Positions 9,860 to 19,222 of a DNA stretch of 26,317 nt are shown here, piece by piece. The DNA comes from Larix sibirica (lineage: Eukaryota > Streptophyta > Pinopsida > Pinales > Pinaceae): contig NWUY0300000709.1 in the NCBI GenBank assembly GCA_004151065.3, forward strand, positions 1-26,317, given 5' to 3'. Below the pieces are notes generated by a model. That model was not told the DNA's origin. It worked only from the letters and a program-made list of their open reading frames with translations, and searched no databases. The first letter of the stretch is position 1, and the number at the start of each line of letters is the position of its first letter. A program made the position numbers and the translations under genes.

Positions 9860-11663
9860 ATGGCTTCTCGAGTTTGGACATGTTTTCGCATAAGGACTTG
9901 GATTGCACTTGGTTCATGGGTGGTCTGGGTGGATGCCACAATTTTTTTCTGGTGACTTCGACGATTTTTCCGCTACCCTCTTTCTTTTCTCCTTTTATTT
10001 TACTGATTAAGGGCCCCGCTTAGAGCTCACTAGGAGCACTTATTTCACTATGCTTTTTGTTTTATACATTGTCTTTGGGATCGGTGGAACTGATGGTAGT
10101 GTCAGATAATTACTGTGGATCCAGAGGCTTGTCCGAACTCCTTGGGGACTGTTCGAGATTTTAATGATGAGGTCTAATCACCACCTTTAGACCCTTTACT
10201 CTTGGTGGGTAGCGAGGAAAACCCATAGTTGGATAAGGAGGGTTCTGAGATTTTCGAATACTTTGAATCGGATAATATTCCGCACCATGGGGGTGGTAAT
10301 TTTCACAGTTGAGGTCAGAAGGTAAAACTCCATCGTTCCCATAAGGTATTTAAGATTTGTCAAGATCCTAAGATGACGGTTGGTAAAGATATTCAGCTTG
10401 GGAGGGTACTTAGTCTCTCTGCGAGAGCCTTGGTTGGGAAGGTGTGCTTTGTTCCTGTTTGTCGAAAGACCATTATGGCTTGGGTTTCAGATATATGGAA
10501 GCCCCTTCTATATTATAGTCCGAGGGTACATATCCTGGTAAATAACTGGGTTGTATTTCATTTTCTTGAAGACGAACATGCCACTGTGATTTTGGATAGG
10601 ACCTGGGTATTTGGTAGAGGCTCATTGTTCCTCCAAAGATGGACTTTAGACTTTAATCCACGGACTGAGAAACTAAAGAACACTCACTTTTGGGTTATGC
10701 TTAAAGGTTTCCCTATGGAAATTTGGTCACACGATATCTTTGAGTCTTTGGATAATAGGATTGGGCGCTTCATGTATTTCGATGAAAAATCCATCTATCA
10801 TGAGGATAAGAGGACAAATTGGGTATTAACGGAGATTGGTGCAGATTTGGGTCTCCCTGCTGCTGTTACAATTAAATGGGGCTCTAAGCACTTCTCACAA
10901 GCCATTGACTACTGGGGGATACCTTTTAGGTGCCACAAATGCGGGGAGGCAGGACATTTATGGAAAAAAATCCAGTGAGGGCATTAGACCGTTCATCGAA
11001 GGTTTTGTCATCGCCGTCTATTGCTATTGTTGTTGAGGAACCGGATCCTGATGAATGGACTATGTATGGTATTCAGAGTCTCCCATGCATGGATTTATTC
11101 ACTGGTAAGCTTAAAGCTCTTTTTCATTACTTGTTTGACTCTCTTTTGAATCATGACATGTCTAGGATCCATGAGGTTTGTTCTGGGTCACCAACGTTGG
11201 GATACCCAACCCATAATCCATCCCAATAGGAGGGGGAACCTTGTACTAAACCTATTCTTAGTTGTGGTCACACGCCTGTTGAGGTTTTTTCCCAACTATT
11301 AGACTCTTATTTATTGGAGGACGGACTGGTTATTTTGGATAACTTAGGGCATTCCTCGTTAGTTTTACCCTTAGATAACTTGGTTAAATTTTGTGATGAC
11401 CTTTGCAAGGAACCTTTAATGATATATAAAGGACTGTCTGCTCCCATTAATATTCCTCTGATGGGTAACCCTAATGTTACCATTCGTAAACAAAATGGGG
11501 AGAGAAGGCATAAAGACCTGGCATGGGGTTCTGGGGGGGTGCTAATGCTTCTCCTTTTGTCTATAAGTCTCCTACACACATGGGTTTGATTTTGGAGTCA
11601 TGTTCTGTTTCTAATACCTTTGAGCCTCTTAGAGTAATGCAGGCTTCGTCTCGGGTTACTTAA
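9860..11663 (+). pseudogene. LINE-A ORF1: DUF4283 RNA-binding protein with broken CCHC knuckle
   Basis: The ATG at 9860 is in frame with the recognisable body, though 9860-10110 is degraded. From 10115 the frame gives VDPEACPNSLGTVRDFNDEV and continues through TAA, TAG and TGA stops into the open block 10373-10978. That block has the DUF4283 fold segment (VRIMAW-like start, HILVNNWVVFHFLEDEHATV, FWVMLKGFPMEIWS) and ends in FRCHKCGEAGHLWKK, a CX2CX4HX4C knuckle (Cys codons 10931 and 10940, His 10955) whose last Cys is lost at an A7 run where the frame also shifts. The C-terminal part continues in the next frame (about 10969-11530), broken by one TAG at 11227-11229; after a shift at the G7 run (11533-11539) it reaches TAA at 11661-11663. 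ORF1 proteins of L1-type elements bind their RNA. Confidence 0.85.
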
Positions 11664-12734
11664 TGCTTGTATTATCGCTTAATTTTAGAGGGGTTGGCGG
11701 TGCCCTACAACTGCGAGCCCTCAAAAGATTGGTTGACACTTCCAGATCGAACATAATATTTTTTCAGGAAACTATGACATCCTTCACTAAGGCTTGTGAT
11801 ATTTTTTGGTGCTTATACCCGACATGGGATTGTTGTGCCATTTATTTTTTTGGTTTCTCGTGGGGGGGGGGCTATTAGTGGCATGGAACCCTCGGTTACT
11901 ACATCTCTGTTATTTTTTCACAGGTGGGGGTATACTTCTTATTGGCAAGAGTCATGAACTTGACATGGATTTACAATTTTTCAATTACTATGGGCCCTAT
12001 CTGGGAAGATAGTTTTTTGGTCTAATTTGGAAGCTTGGGAAGTATTGGACTTAAAATCCCTTATTCTTGCGGGGGATTTGAACCTGACACTGAATGCGGG
12101 TGAAATTTGGGGTGAGAATTCTCGTCCCGATCCTTTGCAGCTATGGTTTCATAATTTATTTTCCACACATGGTCTCATTGACGTGGCTCCAAAGCCACTT
12201 GTTCCCACTTGGCGGAACATACGTAGGGGTACTGAACATATTTCTAAAAGACTTGATTGTTTTTTAGTTAGCGTTTTTTTATTCATTTCAGTTGATAGAT
12301 GCTCATCTGGTTTTACCCTTGCCAATATATCTGATCATACCCCTATATTTCTGAAGGTGGGGAATGGAGCAAAACTGTTCAGGTACCCTTTCAAGTATTG
12401 TACTGCCTGGTCTACTGAAATGGAATTTGTGGCAATGGTTCGGGAACACTGGCTCTCTTATTATGTTGTTTTGGTAGGTTTGGTGATGATGGTCTTGCCT
12501 AGATTTCTTCGCTCTCTGAAGCAGGTTATTGCCCCTTGGATTAGACATCAGAAAGAACAGCAGAAGGCTAGGATTCTTATTTTGGAGGAACTTATTGAGT
12601 CTTATTATTTGGACCTTGATTTAAATTTACAGATTAATCCGGATTGGAAAATCATTAGGGAACTGGAGACTGAAAAGGAAGAGATTATTCAACGGGGTGA
12701 GGTCATATGGTGCCTTAAAACTTGGGCACTCTAG
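11663..12734 (+). pseudogene. LINE-A ORF2 N-terminus: APE-type endonuclease, frameshifted
   Basis: The start ATG at 11663 gives MLVLSLNFRGVGG, the conserved N-terminus of L1 ORF2 endonucleases, and overlaps the ORF1 stop by one base (TAATG). FFQETM carries the catalytic Glu. At a G10 run (11862-11871) the frame shifts, and LLVAWNPRLL, LQFFNYYGPYLG, a TAG, and then LILAGDLNLTLNAGEIWG (Asp/Asn catalytic pair), KRLDCFL and SDHTPIFL (catalytic His) follow. All endonuclease catalytic residues I can check are retained; only the frame is broken. The enzyme nicks target DNA to prime reverse transcription. The open block 12027-12734 continues into the linker before RT, where WALxITKGDKNTKLF is cut by a TAG at 12732-12734. 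Confidence 0.9.
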
Positions 12735-13812
12735 ATCACAAAAGGTGATAAGAATACTAAATTATTCGATACTTTTACAGATTTGAGATGAAAAAATTGT
12801 GCGGTGTAGGAGATTGAGGATCTCGCTGGCCAGAAGGTAACATCACAGTCTGGTATTGAATGTGTAGCCACTGAATATTTCAGAATTTATTCACTAAATT
12901 TACTGCTATCAGTGTGGCTACACAGTTGTAGGTCTTACAATGTATGCCTTACTTTTATATCAAGGAGGACAATGCATGTATTTTCTTGGTATTTTCAGAC
13001 AGGTTACATTGACAGAATTTGAGAGGATTATTAAAAATATGGCTAAGGACAAAAGTCCCGAGTTTGACGGTTGGTCAGCTAAATTCTAACTTCAATTATT
13101 TGATCTTGTTGGGCCTGAAATTGTTAAATTAGTGGAGGAATATAGACAGATTGGGGAGGTTTCAGGTGGTCTTAATGATACATTTCTTGCGTTGATCCCC
13201 AAAACCTCGGTTCCGATATCATTTTGGGACTATCATCCTATTTCTCTTTGTAATATCCTCTACAAGATAAGTTCAAAATTCATTGCAAACCGTATTAAAG
13301 ATGGTTTATCTTAGGGGATATCCAAGGAAAATTTTGGATTCCTGGATCAAAGATTGATTTTTTATGCGATCGGTACATCACAAGAGACTTTGCACTGTGC
13401 AAAATCTTTCCAAAGTCCATCATTAGTACTGAAACAAGACCTAGTTAAGGCGTATGATATGGTAGATTGGTCATACTTTATAATTTTATTACTAAACATG
13501 GGATTGGACTTCCAATGCACTCAATGGATACTTGGATGTGTTAATACTGCTAATTATGTGGTTCTTGTTAATGGTTTTACTACGGATTTTTTTTCAGTGA
13601 TCCCGTGGGATTCAACAAGGATGCTCACTCTCACCCCTCCTTTTTTTATTGGTGATCGATGGTTTGATTCGTCTTCTCATTAAGGTGAAGAGGGATGGAA
13701 GGATTACTGGTATGAAAATATCTAAAAATAATTCTATTACACATATGTTTTTCGTAGATGATGTGTTACTGTTTGGGATTGGTAAGATTGAAGAATGGAA
13801 GTAGTTTAAATC
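12735..13812 (+). pseudogene. LINE-A ORF2 reverse transcriptase palm, frameshifted
   Basis: The plus-strand reading gives ITKGDKNTKLFDTFTD, EFERIIKNMAKDKSPEFDGW, then LIPKTSVPISFWDYHPISLC and NFGFLDQR, LKQDLVKAYDMVDWSY (first catalytic Asp), SRGIQQGCSLSPLL, and FFVDDVLLFG at 13751-13780, the catalytic box that is normally F/YADD. Both Asp codons (13757-13762) survive. Stops include TGA, TAA (near 13089), TAG (13312-13314) and TAG (13801-13804 region); a frame shift lies near the T8 run at about 13587-13594. This is the enzyme of target-primed reverse transcription; the family assignment is secure from motif order and spacing. Confidence 0.9.
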
Positions 13813-15137
13813 CTTGTTAGATCTCTTTTGTCAAGAATCGGGCATAGTAATTAGTGTGACGAAATCGTGCCTGTATCGCATATATTTAGATGAGGACATA
13901 TGCTCTCAGGTTCATATTTTATTTCCTTATGATTTTCTGGCACTGAAGGATGGTATGAAATACCTGGGTTACTTTTTGAAACCGAATGAATACCACATTT
14001 GTGATTGTAACTGGCTCATCAAGAAATTTGAGAAGAAGATACATGTTTGGTACAACAAAAAATTATCATTGGGTGGTAGACTGGTCCTTCTTCATTTGGT
14101 ACTTTCCAATCTTCTAGTATATTGGTTCACACTGGCTAAGGTACCAGTCACTATACTTCATCAAATTCGTCAGATTACTTTTAATTTTTTGTGGTCTTCT
14201 ATGTCATATTTGAAGGGTCCTCATTTGGTGGCATGGGATAGGATTTCTTTACCCAAGAATTTGGGTGGATGGGGTATCAGGAATGTCTTCTAGAGGTACC
14301 AAGCATTACACCTCAAAATTCTATGGTGCGCCCTTTCACATTCTGGTCTGTGGGGATTGGTTATGCGGGATAAATATATTAAAGACACGTCTATGATTGA
14401 ATGGATCCGTATGCTGAGGAAATGCTCTGTGGGTCCCTAAAATACTTGGAGAGCACTTTTGGAAGTCTTACCACTTCTTAATGAGCACCTGGCTTGGAAT
14501 GTTGGCGATGGATTTCAGACACGCTATGGAGTTGATTCAATTATCAGGTGAAAGATACTCCTTTCCCAGCCTAATTTATATGTTATTCACTGGCACGAGA
14601 TTTATTTTTTGAATCATCCTAGGAAGAGCCATGAGTCTCATTCTCCTGATGACTGGATCTCGGCAAATGATATTGGCATTTAGGGACCGCTTAGGAAAGG
14701 AATGGGATGAATATATAAAGGTTCTTTATCATGTTGGGATTAGACTTAGAAAACATTCTGATTGTCTTATATGGTTGTGGGAGAACTCATTCGGGGACAT
14801 TTATACCAAATCGGAATACTCGGTGATCTCAAACAAGCACATCCCTTCTTCGAAGCACTGATGGTTTCTGTGTTTATGGAATTGGAAATCCCCGATCAAG
14901 ATTATGTGTTTCACATGGATGGCACTATGCAATAAGATCCTTACAGGTGACAATTACATACAGAGAGGGGGTATTGGCCCCAATGGCTGTCCTCTTTGTT
15001 ACTTGGTTGCTGATTCGGTTGACCACTTGTTCATGCAGTGTCATTTTACACTACAATTTTGGAGTGAAGTTTCTGAATTATGGGGTATTGGATTTGCTTG
15101 GAACCAGGGGTCACTGGATGCTGCACTGGCCAGCTAA
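13813..15137 (+). pseudogene. LINE-A ORF2 thumb, connector and zf-RVT
   Basis: The open block 13814-14293 contains GMKYLGYFLKPNEYH, KKIHVWYNKKLSLGGRLVLL, LVYWFTLAKVP and LGGWGIRN, the conserved segment after RT in plant LINEs. After a TAG at 14291-14293, decayed sequence (RDKYIKDTSMIEWIRM, GDGFQTRYGVDS, with TAA and TGA stops) leads to 14904-15137: WMALCNKILTGDNYIQRG, then GPNGCPLCYLVADSVDHLF and MQCHFTLQFW. The last part is the zf-RVT domain with C-x2-C, H and C ligands all present. zf-RVT lies between RT and RNase H in these elements and its exact role is not well understood. Confidence 0.88.
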
Positions 15138-15564
15138 TATGGAAGGAGTTGATCTTTATATACATTTCCCTTACACTTTATTTGGGGCATATGGAGACTA
15201 TAGAAACATGATTATCTTCGATGATTTCATTCCTACTTTTTCTCTGGCCTGATCCATCTTGTTTCGGTTCATCTCCGATGTCTCAGATCAGAAGTTGACT
15301 GAGAATATACGTCTTTTTTATTCTCCAAAAGTGGATTGTTTTCGGCCCATGGGTTATTTTGACGGGGAGGAATAAGGTGGATACTGTGGTGCAGGATGCC
15401 TCTTGATCCTATTGCCAGACTGTTATTTTGAACTCATTTTTGGATGCAGTCTTGGGAGAAACAACATAGCAGAACTGCTTTCCCTTTGGGATCTATTTTC
15501 ATTTTCCATATCCAAACAAATAACTGTCTGTCAGTGTGAAATTCTATGTCACAACAGATCTAAG
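15138..15564 (+). pseudogene. LINE-A RNase H-like domain, truncated at N
   Basis: After zf-RVT and a poorly preserved stretch, the reading at about 15345-15555 gives MGYFDGEE, a stop, then GGYCGAGCLLILLPDCYFEL and NNIAELLSLWDLFSF. These match the RVT_3/RNase H-like C-terminal domain: YFDG holds the first catalytic Asp and AELLSLW the Glu. The second half (GDS and DSLSK motifs) is missing because the sequence ends at the ambiguous base 15565. Plant L1 elements carrying an extra C-terminal RNase H of archaeal type are known, and the placement here fits that. Confidence 0.8.
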
Positions 15565-15565
15565 N
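15565..15565. other. Ambiguous base N at LINE/LINE junction
   Basis: This is the only non-ACGT character in the window. It sits exactly between the cut RNase H of LINE-A and the first recognisable residue (DDGLKYLG) of the second LINE copy, so it may mark a gap, a join or a low-quality overlap in the assembly. Confidence 0.95.
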
Positions 15566-15566
15566 C

Positions 15567-16307
15567 GATGATGGTTTGAAGTATCTAGGGTGCTTTATGT
15601 TGCCGAATGATTATCATATTAATGATTGGAACTGGATTTTAAAGAAATATGAGAAGAAGGTTCATACATGGTATAATCGCAATTTGTCTTTGAGGGGGAG
15701 ACTGGTTCTCCTAAGATCAGTACTTGCAAACCTTCCCGTATATTGGTTTTCTTTGGCTAAGATACCCATTAGAATCCTAGATCAGATTCATTGTATTTAT
15801 TTTCACTTTTTGTGGACTTTGGTTCCATAAAAGAATGGTATGCATCTAGTGGCTTGGGACAAAATTTCATTACCAAATAAATCTGGTGGTTGGGGTATCA
15901 GGAATGTATATTGGGTCTATCAAGATCTTCACCTAAAGAGTCTTTAGCGCGACCTTACTCATACTAGTCTATGTGGTTTAATTATGAGGGACAAGTACCT
16001 TAAAGGTAGGGAAATCATAGATTGGATCAGAATGCCGAGAAAAAAAAAATCAGTGGACACCTCTATTACATGGTGTGGATTATTGGAGGTCTTTCTGCTA
16101 CTCAATGATTACTTGGTTTCGAAAGTAGGCGATGATTTTCAGACTCGCTTGCGGGTTGATTCGTTTATTGGTTGTAATATTCTCCTTTCTCAACCCACTT
16201 TGAATTTATGCACCAACAAGGGTTTTTCTTTTCGAATCAGGCTAGGAAGAACTATGATAATCAGTCTATTGATTATTGGTACTCGGCTTCAAAAATTGGT
16301 CTTCTAG
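15567..16307 (+). pseudogene. LINE-A' thumb/connector, broken
   Basis: The block 15576-15830 is open and contains KKYEKKVHTWYNRNLSLRG and VYWFSLAKIP, the segment after RT. It stops at 15828-15830 (TAA), resumes as MHLVAWDKISLPNKSGGWGI, passes a TAG near 15945 and continues as RDKYLKGREIIDWIRMPRK to 16307 after small frame changes. No RT palm precedes it: the copy begins in the middle of ORF2, as 5'-truncated LINEs often do, unless the join at 15565 is an artefact. Confidence 0.85.
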
Positions 16308-16499
16308 GATCGACTGGAGGGGAGTGGGATGGATTAGACTCCAACCTCGGTCTAATTGATTGGTATGGTCTTGGGGGGACTCGGTCGGGGACATTACCAC
16401 AAATTTGGCCTACTCGACCATTGCTACAAAACATCATCCTTCAACGGTGTGTTGGTGGTTCCTTAGATTATGGTAATGGCATGCACCAATCAAGGTATT

Positions 16500-17340
16500 G
16501 TGTTTTATCTGGTTAACATTGAACAATAAGATACTTATAGGTGATAATTTTACTCACAGAGGGGGTATGGGACCCAATGGGTGTCCACTTTGTTATCGGG
16601 ATGCTGAGACAGTGGAACATTTGTTTATGCATTGCCATATCACTTTACAGCTCTGGTGTGATGTTTCTGCCCTTTGAGGAATAAACTATTGCTAGAACCA
16701 AGGTTCTTTGGATTCAGTACTTTCAAGATGGTTTGGCCGAAGAAGATCCTTATCTTCCTTTCCTCTATATTTCATATGGAGCATTTGGCGCTTGAGGAAT
16801 CTTATATTGTTTGATGATTATAGGTATTGCTATGGTTGGGCTCACTCTACTATTATTTAGTTTCTCTCGGAGGTCAATGATAAGAAGATAAAGGATAAGA
16901 TTCAGCGCATTCAATTTCCGAAAATTGATTATAGGCGCACAATGGGGTATTTTGACGAAGCTAAGCAGAGAGGAATTTGTGGTGCAGGATGTTTTCTGGT
17001 CCTTTCTCCTGACTGCTATTATGAGATCTATTTTGCATGCGGCATGGGGAGTAACTCTAGGGATGAACTATTGGCTCTATGGGGTCTATTGAATTTTGCC
17101 ACCTCTAAACATATTGCAGATTACATATTCTTGGTGACTCGACGCCTATCATTGACTGGTATCAAGGCAGTTGTCAACTTCGGGTGGCTTCACTAGATCA
17201 CTAGAAAACAAGGATTTCATCCCTCTTGGAATAATTCTCTAATGTCAACTTTCTGCATATCTCTCGGTATTTTAACCAAAGCACTGATTCACTTTCTAAG
17301 AAGGACTGTATATCGAAGATGGTATCCTACACTTCTCCTT
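16500..17340 (+). pseudogene. LINE-A' zf-RVT and RNase H domain with all catalytic motifs visible
   Basis: zf-RVT reads NNKILIGDNFTHRGGMGPNG, CPLCYRDAETVEHLFMHCHI, keeping the C-x2-C, H and C ligands; a TGA follows at about 16676. The RNase H part reads TMGYFDEAKQRGICGAGCFL (first Asp), SRDELLALWGLLNF (Glu), then after a one-base frame change near 17130 GDSTPIIDWYQG (second Asp), and finally HISRYFNQSTDSLSKK (last Asp, near 17250-17300). It therefore has the full D-E-D-D set of an RNase H fold, interrupted by a TAG near 17195 and by frame changes. RNase H would remove element RNA during cDNA synthesis. This is the best-preserved RNase H in the window. Confidence 0.85.
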
Positions 17341-17440
17341 TTTTGCAGATCAACAACTTAGGGAAGAGGGCCACTTTAGGATCTTTTAGTTTCTTGTCTT
17401 ATATAATATTTTCAGTTTTTTTGAGGAATACAAGGAATTA

Positions 17441-18222
17441 GGTCAATTTTAGATTCAAGATACAATTATGTAGATATGAATATCTTTTAAAAATCCAACG
17501 TTTGGATGATATGCTAGAGGCAATAGATCTACTAGATCAAAAAGAACATGTACTGAAAGTAATCACATAACTATCCATGGGATAGGAGACAATTGTAAGT
17601 TTCTTTGATTCACACTATGAATAGAAAGAAACTTTTTTTTCGTTGAAAAAAAGGAATAACCATATTATTAACGTGAATTGAACTTGAATGAGTGTATAAC
17701 TTTTAATACTATGGAGTTGAAGTAAATTGATTTACAAGGAGTAAGTATATTGCTAACACATGTGAGATATTATATTTTAATGAGAAAATAACAACATGCC
17801 ACTTTAACCATCACTTTTTGAAATTATTAATTTTAAAATTAATATAAACTTTACTTTTAAAATTAATAATATAATGATGTTGATTTTAAAATTAATACTA
17901 TTTTTAACTTTTCTTAAATTATTAATTTTATTTTTTTATAACTTTTTATTATAAAAATATCTTTACACCCCCTTATTTTATTTTGAATAACACCTCAAAA
18001 TATATATTAAAAAGAAAAAGTTAGGGACTGAAAGACTCATTAAGCCAATTAAAAAATATTAATTTACAAACAAATAAAGAGGGCACCATTACTTATAAGT
18101 GGTGATAAAAGTGAGCGTGAACAAGTAGGCTTAAAATAAAGGTAAAGCACTATTAAAATAGTGAAAGTTGTGGTGAAGAGGAAATTAAGAACGGGAGGAA
18201 AGGTACAAGAATTTAATAACGA
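17441..18222. other. AT-rich spacer with palindromic TTTTAAAATTAAT repeats
   Basis: No gene is visible. The 13-mer TTTTAAAATTAAT occurs three times, at 17831, 17855 and 17884, within a very AT-rich stretch (17820-17960). 18070-18222 becomes purine-rich and may be a decayed edge of the tandem array that follows. Confidence 0.5.
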
Positions 18223-18935
18223 GGAAATGGAAAGGTGAGAATGCTAAAACAAGAATGGGTACGTAAAGGAGGAGGATATTAAGGACATATAAAGAAAGTT
18301 GAGAGTTAAAAAAGGAACACATGAATATTCTTTATGGATGAGGATAAATATTGTTCAAGTATGAGAAAAACGATGAGAGTAAATACTGTCTAAGTATGAG
18401 GAGAAAAGGAAATGGAAAGGTGATAATGTTAAAACAACAATATGTACATAAATGAGGAGGAGATATAAAGAAAATTGAGGGTTAAAAAAGAAACACATGA
18501 ATATTCTTTATGGATGAGGATAAATATTGTTAAGTATGAGGAGAACGATGACGGTAAATACTGTTTAAGTATGAGGAGAAAAGGAAATGGAAAGGTGAGA
18601 ATGTTAAAACAAGAATAGGTACGTAAAGGAGGAGGACATATAAAAAGAAAGTTGAGGGATAAAAAAGGAACACATGAATATTCTTTATGGATGAGGATAA
18701 ATATTGTTAAGTATGAGGAGAACGATGAGGTTAAATACTGTCTAAGTATGATGAGAAAAGGAAATGGAAATGTGAGAATGTTAAAACAAGAATAGGTATG
18801 TAAAGGAGGAGGAGATATAAAAAGAAAGTTGAGGGTTAAAAAAGGAACACATGAATATTCTTTATGGATGAGGATAAATATTGTTAAGTATGAGGAGAAC
18901 GATGAGGGTAAATACTCTCTAAGTATGAGGAGAAA
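18223..18935 (+). repeat. Four-copy tandem array, unit about 174-186 bp, purine-rich
   Basis: Units start with GGAAATGGAAAGGTGA-type sequence at 18223, 18409, 18583 and 18760, giving lengths of 186, 174, 177 and about 175. Units share ACACATGAATATTCTTTATG and are highly similar (mostly point changes; the first has an extra AGGACATAT-like piece). Each unit ends in two adjacent 34-35-base subrepeats of the form GATGAGGRTAAATAYTGT plus AAGTATGAGGAGAA. The plus strand is rich in G+A and very poor in C. There is no coding frame through it. The unit is close to nucleosome-repeat length. Confidence 0.9.
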
Positions 18936-18983
18936 GTTGTGTATATTTTGACATTCTATTGTGAAATTGTTTGTATATTTTTA

Positions 18984-19193
18984 TAGCAGCATCAACAATA
19001 GCATCAATTAATTTGGTGTATGAGATCCTTTTGTTTGTGGGACAATGGACCCCTCTCTGCGCAACTATTTAATTGCTAAAGTCAATAGAGGTATACATAC
19101 CCTACCTCCCTCCCAATTTGAACCCATGATCTCTTAGGAGGAAACACATGTTCTTAACCATTAAGCCCACTCAAGCTATATGTGGATTGTGTA
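18984..19193 (-). mobile_element. tRNA-derived SINE candidate
   Basis: On the minus strand, GTGGGCTTAATGGTTAAGAAC (A box at 19169-19158) is followed 32 bases later by GGGTTCAAATTG (B box at 19125-19114). The A-box region resembles the D-arm of tRNA-Leu/Ser genes (TGGCCGAGTGGTTAAG type), and the A-to-B distance is tRNA-like, but no cloverleaf or anticodon stem is convincing, so this is a SINE head rather than a tRNA. Flanks are similar: TTGTGAAATTGTTTGTATAT on the left (from about 18959) and TTGTGAAAATTG on the right (from about 19197), a possible decayed target-site duplication. Exact ends are uncertain. Confidence 0.5.
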
Positions 19194-19222
19194 TTTTGTG
19201 AAAATTGTTGATTTATATGTTT

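Larger units (their letters stand above)
9849..15564 (+). mobile_element. LINE-A: plant L1-type LINE, complete in domain order but degenerate, cut at 15565
   Basis: In order on the plus strand: a G9 run and ATG (9849-9862), ORF1 with DUF4283 and CCHC knuckle (to 11663), then ORF2 with APE endonuclease (11663 to about 12370), RT (about 13000-13800), thumb and connector (about 13815-14860), zf-RVT (14904-15137) and the first part of RNase H (about 15345-15560). This is the architecture of plant L1-like LINEs. The copy carries many stops and at least five frameshifts, several in G or T homopolymers. The end is not a poly(A) tail: the RNase H is cut at the ambiguous base at 15565. Confidence 0.9.
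15566..17440 (+). mobile_element. LINE-A': diverged second copy of the LINE 3' half
   Basis: This repeats the domain order of 13945-15560 but at only about 60-65% amino-acid identity by eye, so it is a separate, older or sister-subfamily copy and not a recent duplication. Order: GLKYLGCFMLPNDYH and LSLRGRLVLLRSVLANLPVY (15576-15830), GGWGIRNVY, RDKYLKGREIIDWIRMPRK, VGDDFQTRLRVDSF (15984-16307), zf-RVT (about 16510-16680), RNase H (about 16870-17330). Unlike LINE-A, the RNase H runs to its end. No poly(A) tail is obvious; the coding signal fades at about 17330 and the element probably ends by about 17440. Confidence 0.88.

Noticed and set aside
18223-18935. Repeat array considered as CRISPR-like
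   Set aside because: Units are contiguous 174-186-bp tandem copies without unique spacers, and the sequence is plant nuclear DNA.
19114-19169. tRNA gene on the minus strand
   Set aside because: A and B boxes are present, but acceptor and anticodon stems do not pair and no anticodon loop can be placed; a SINE head fits better.
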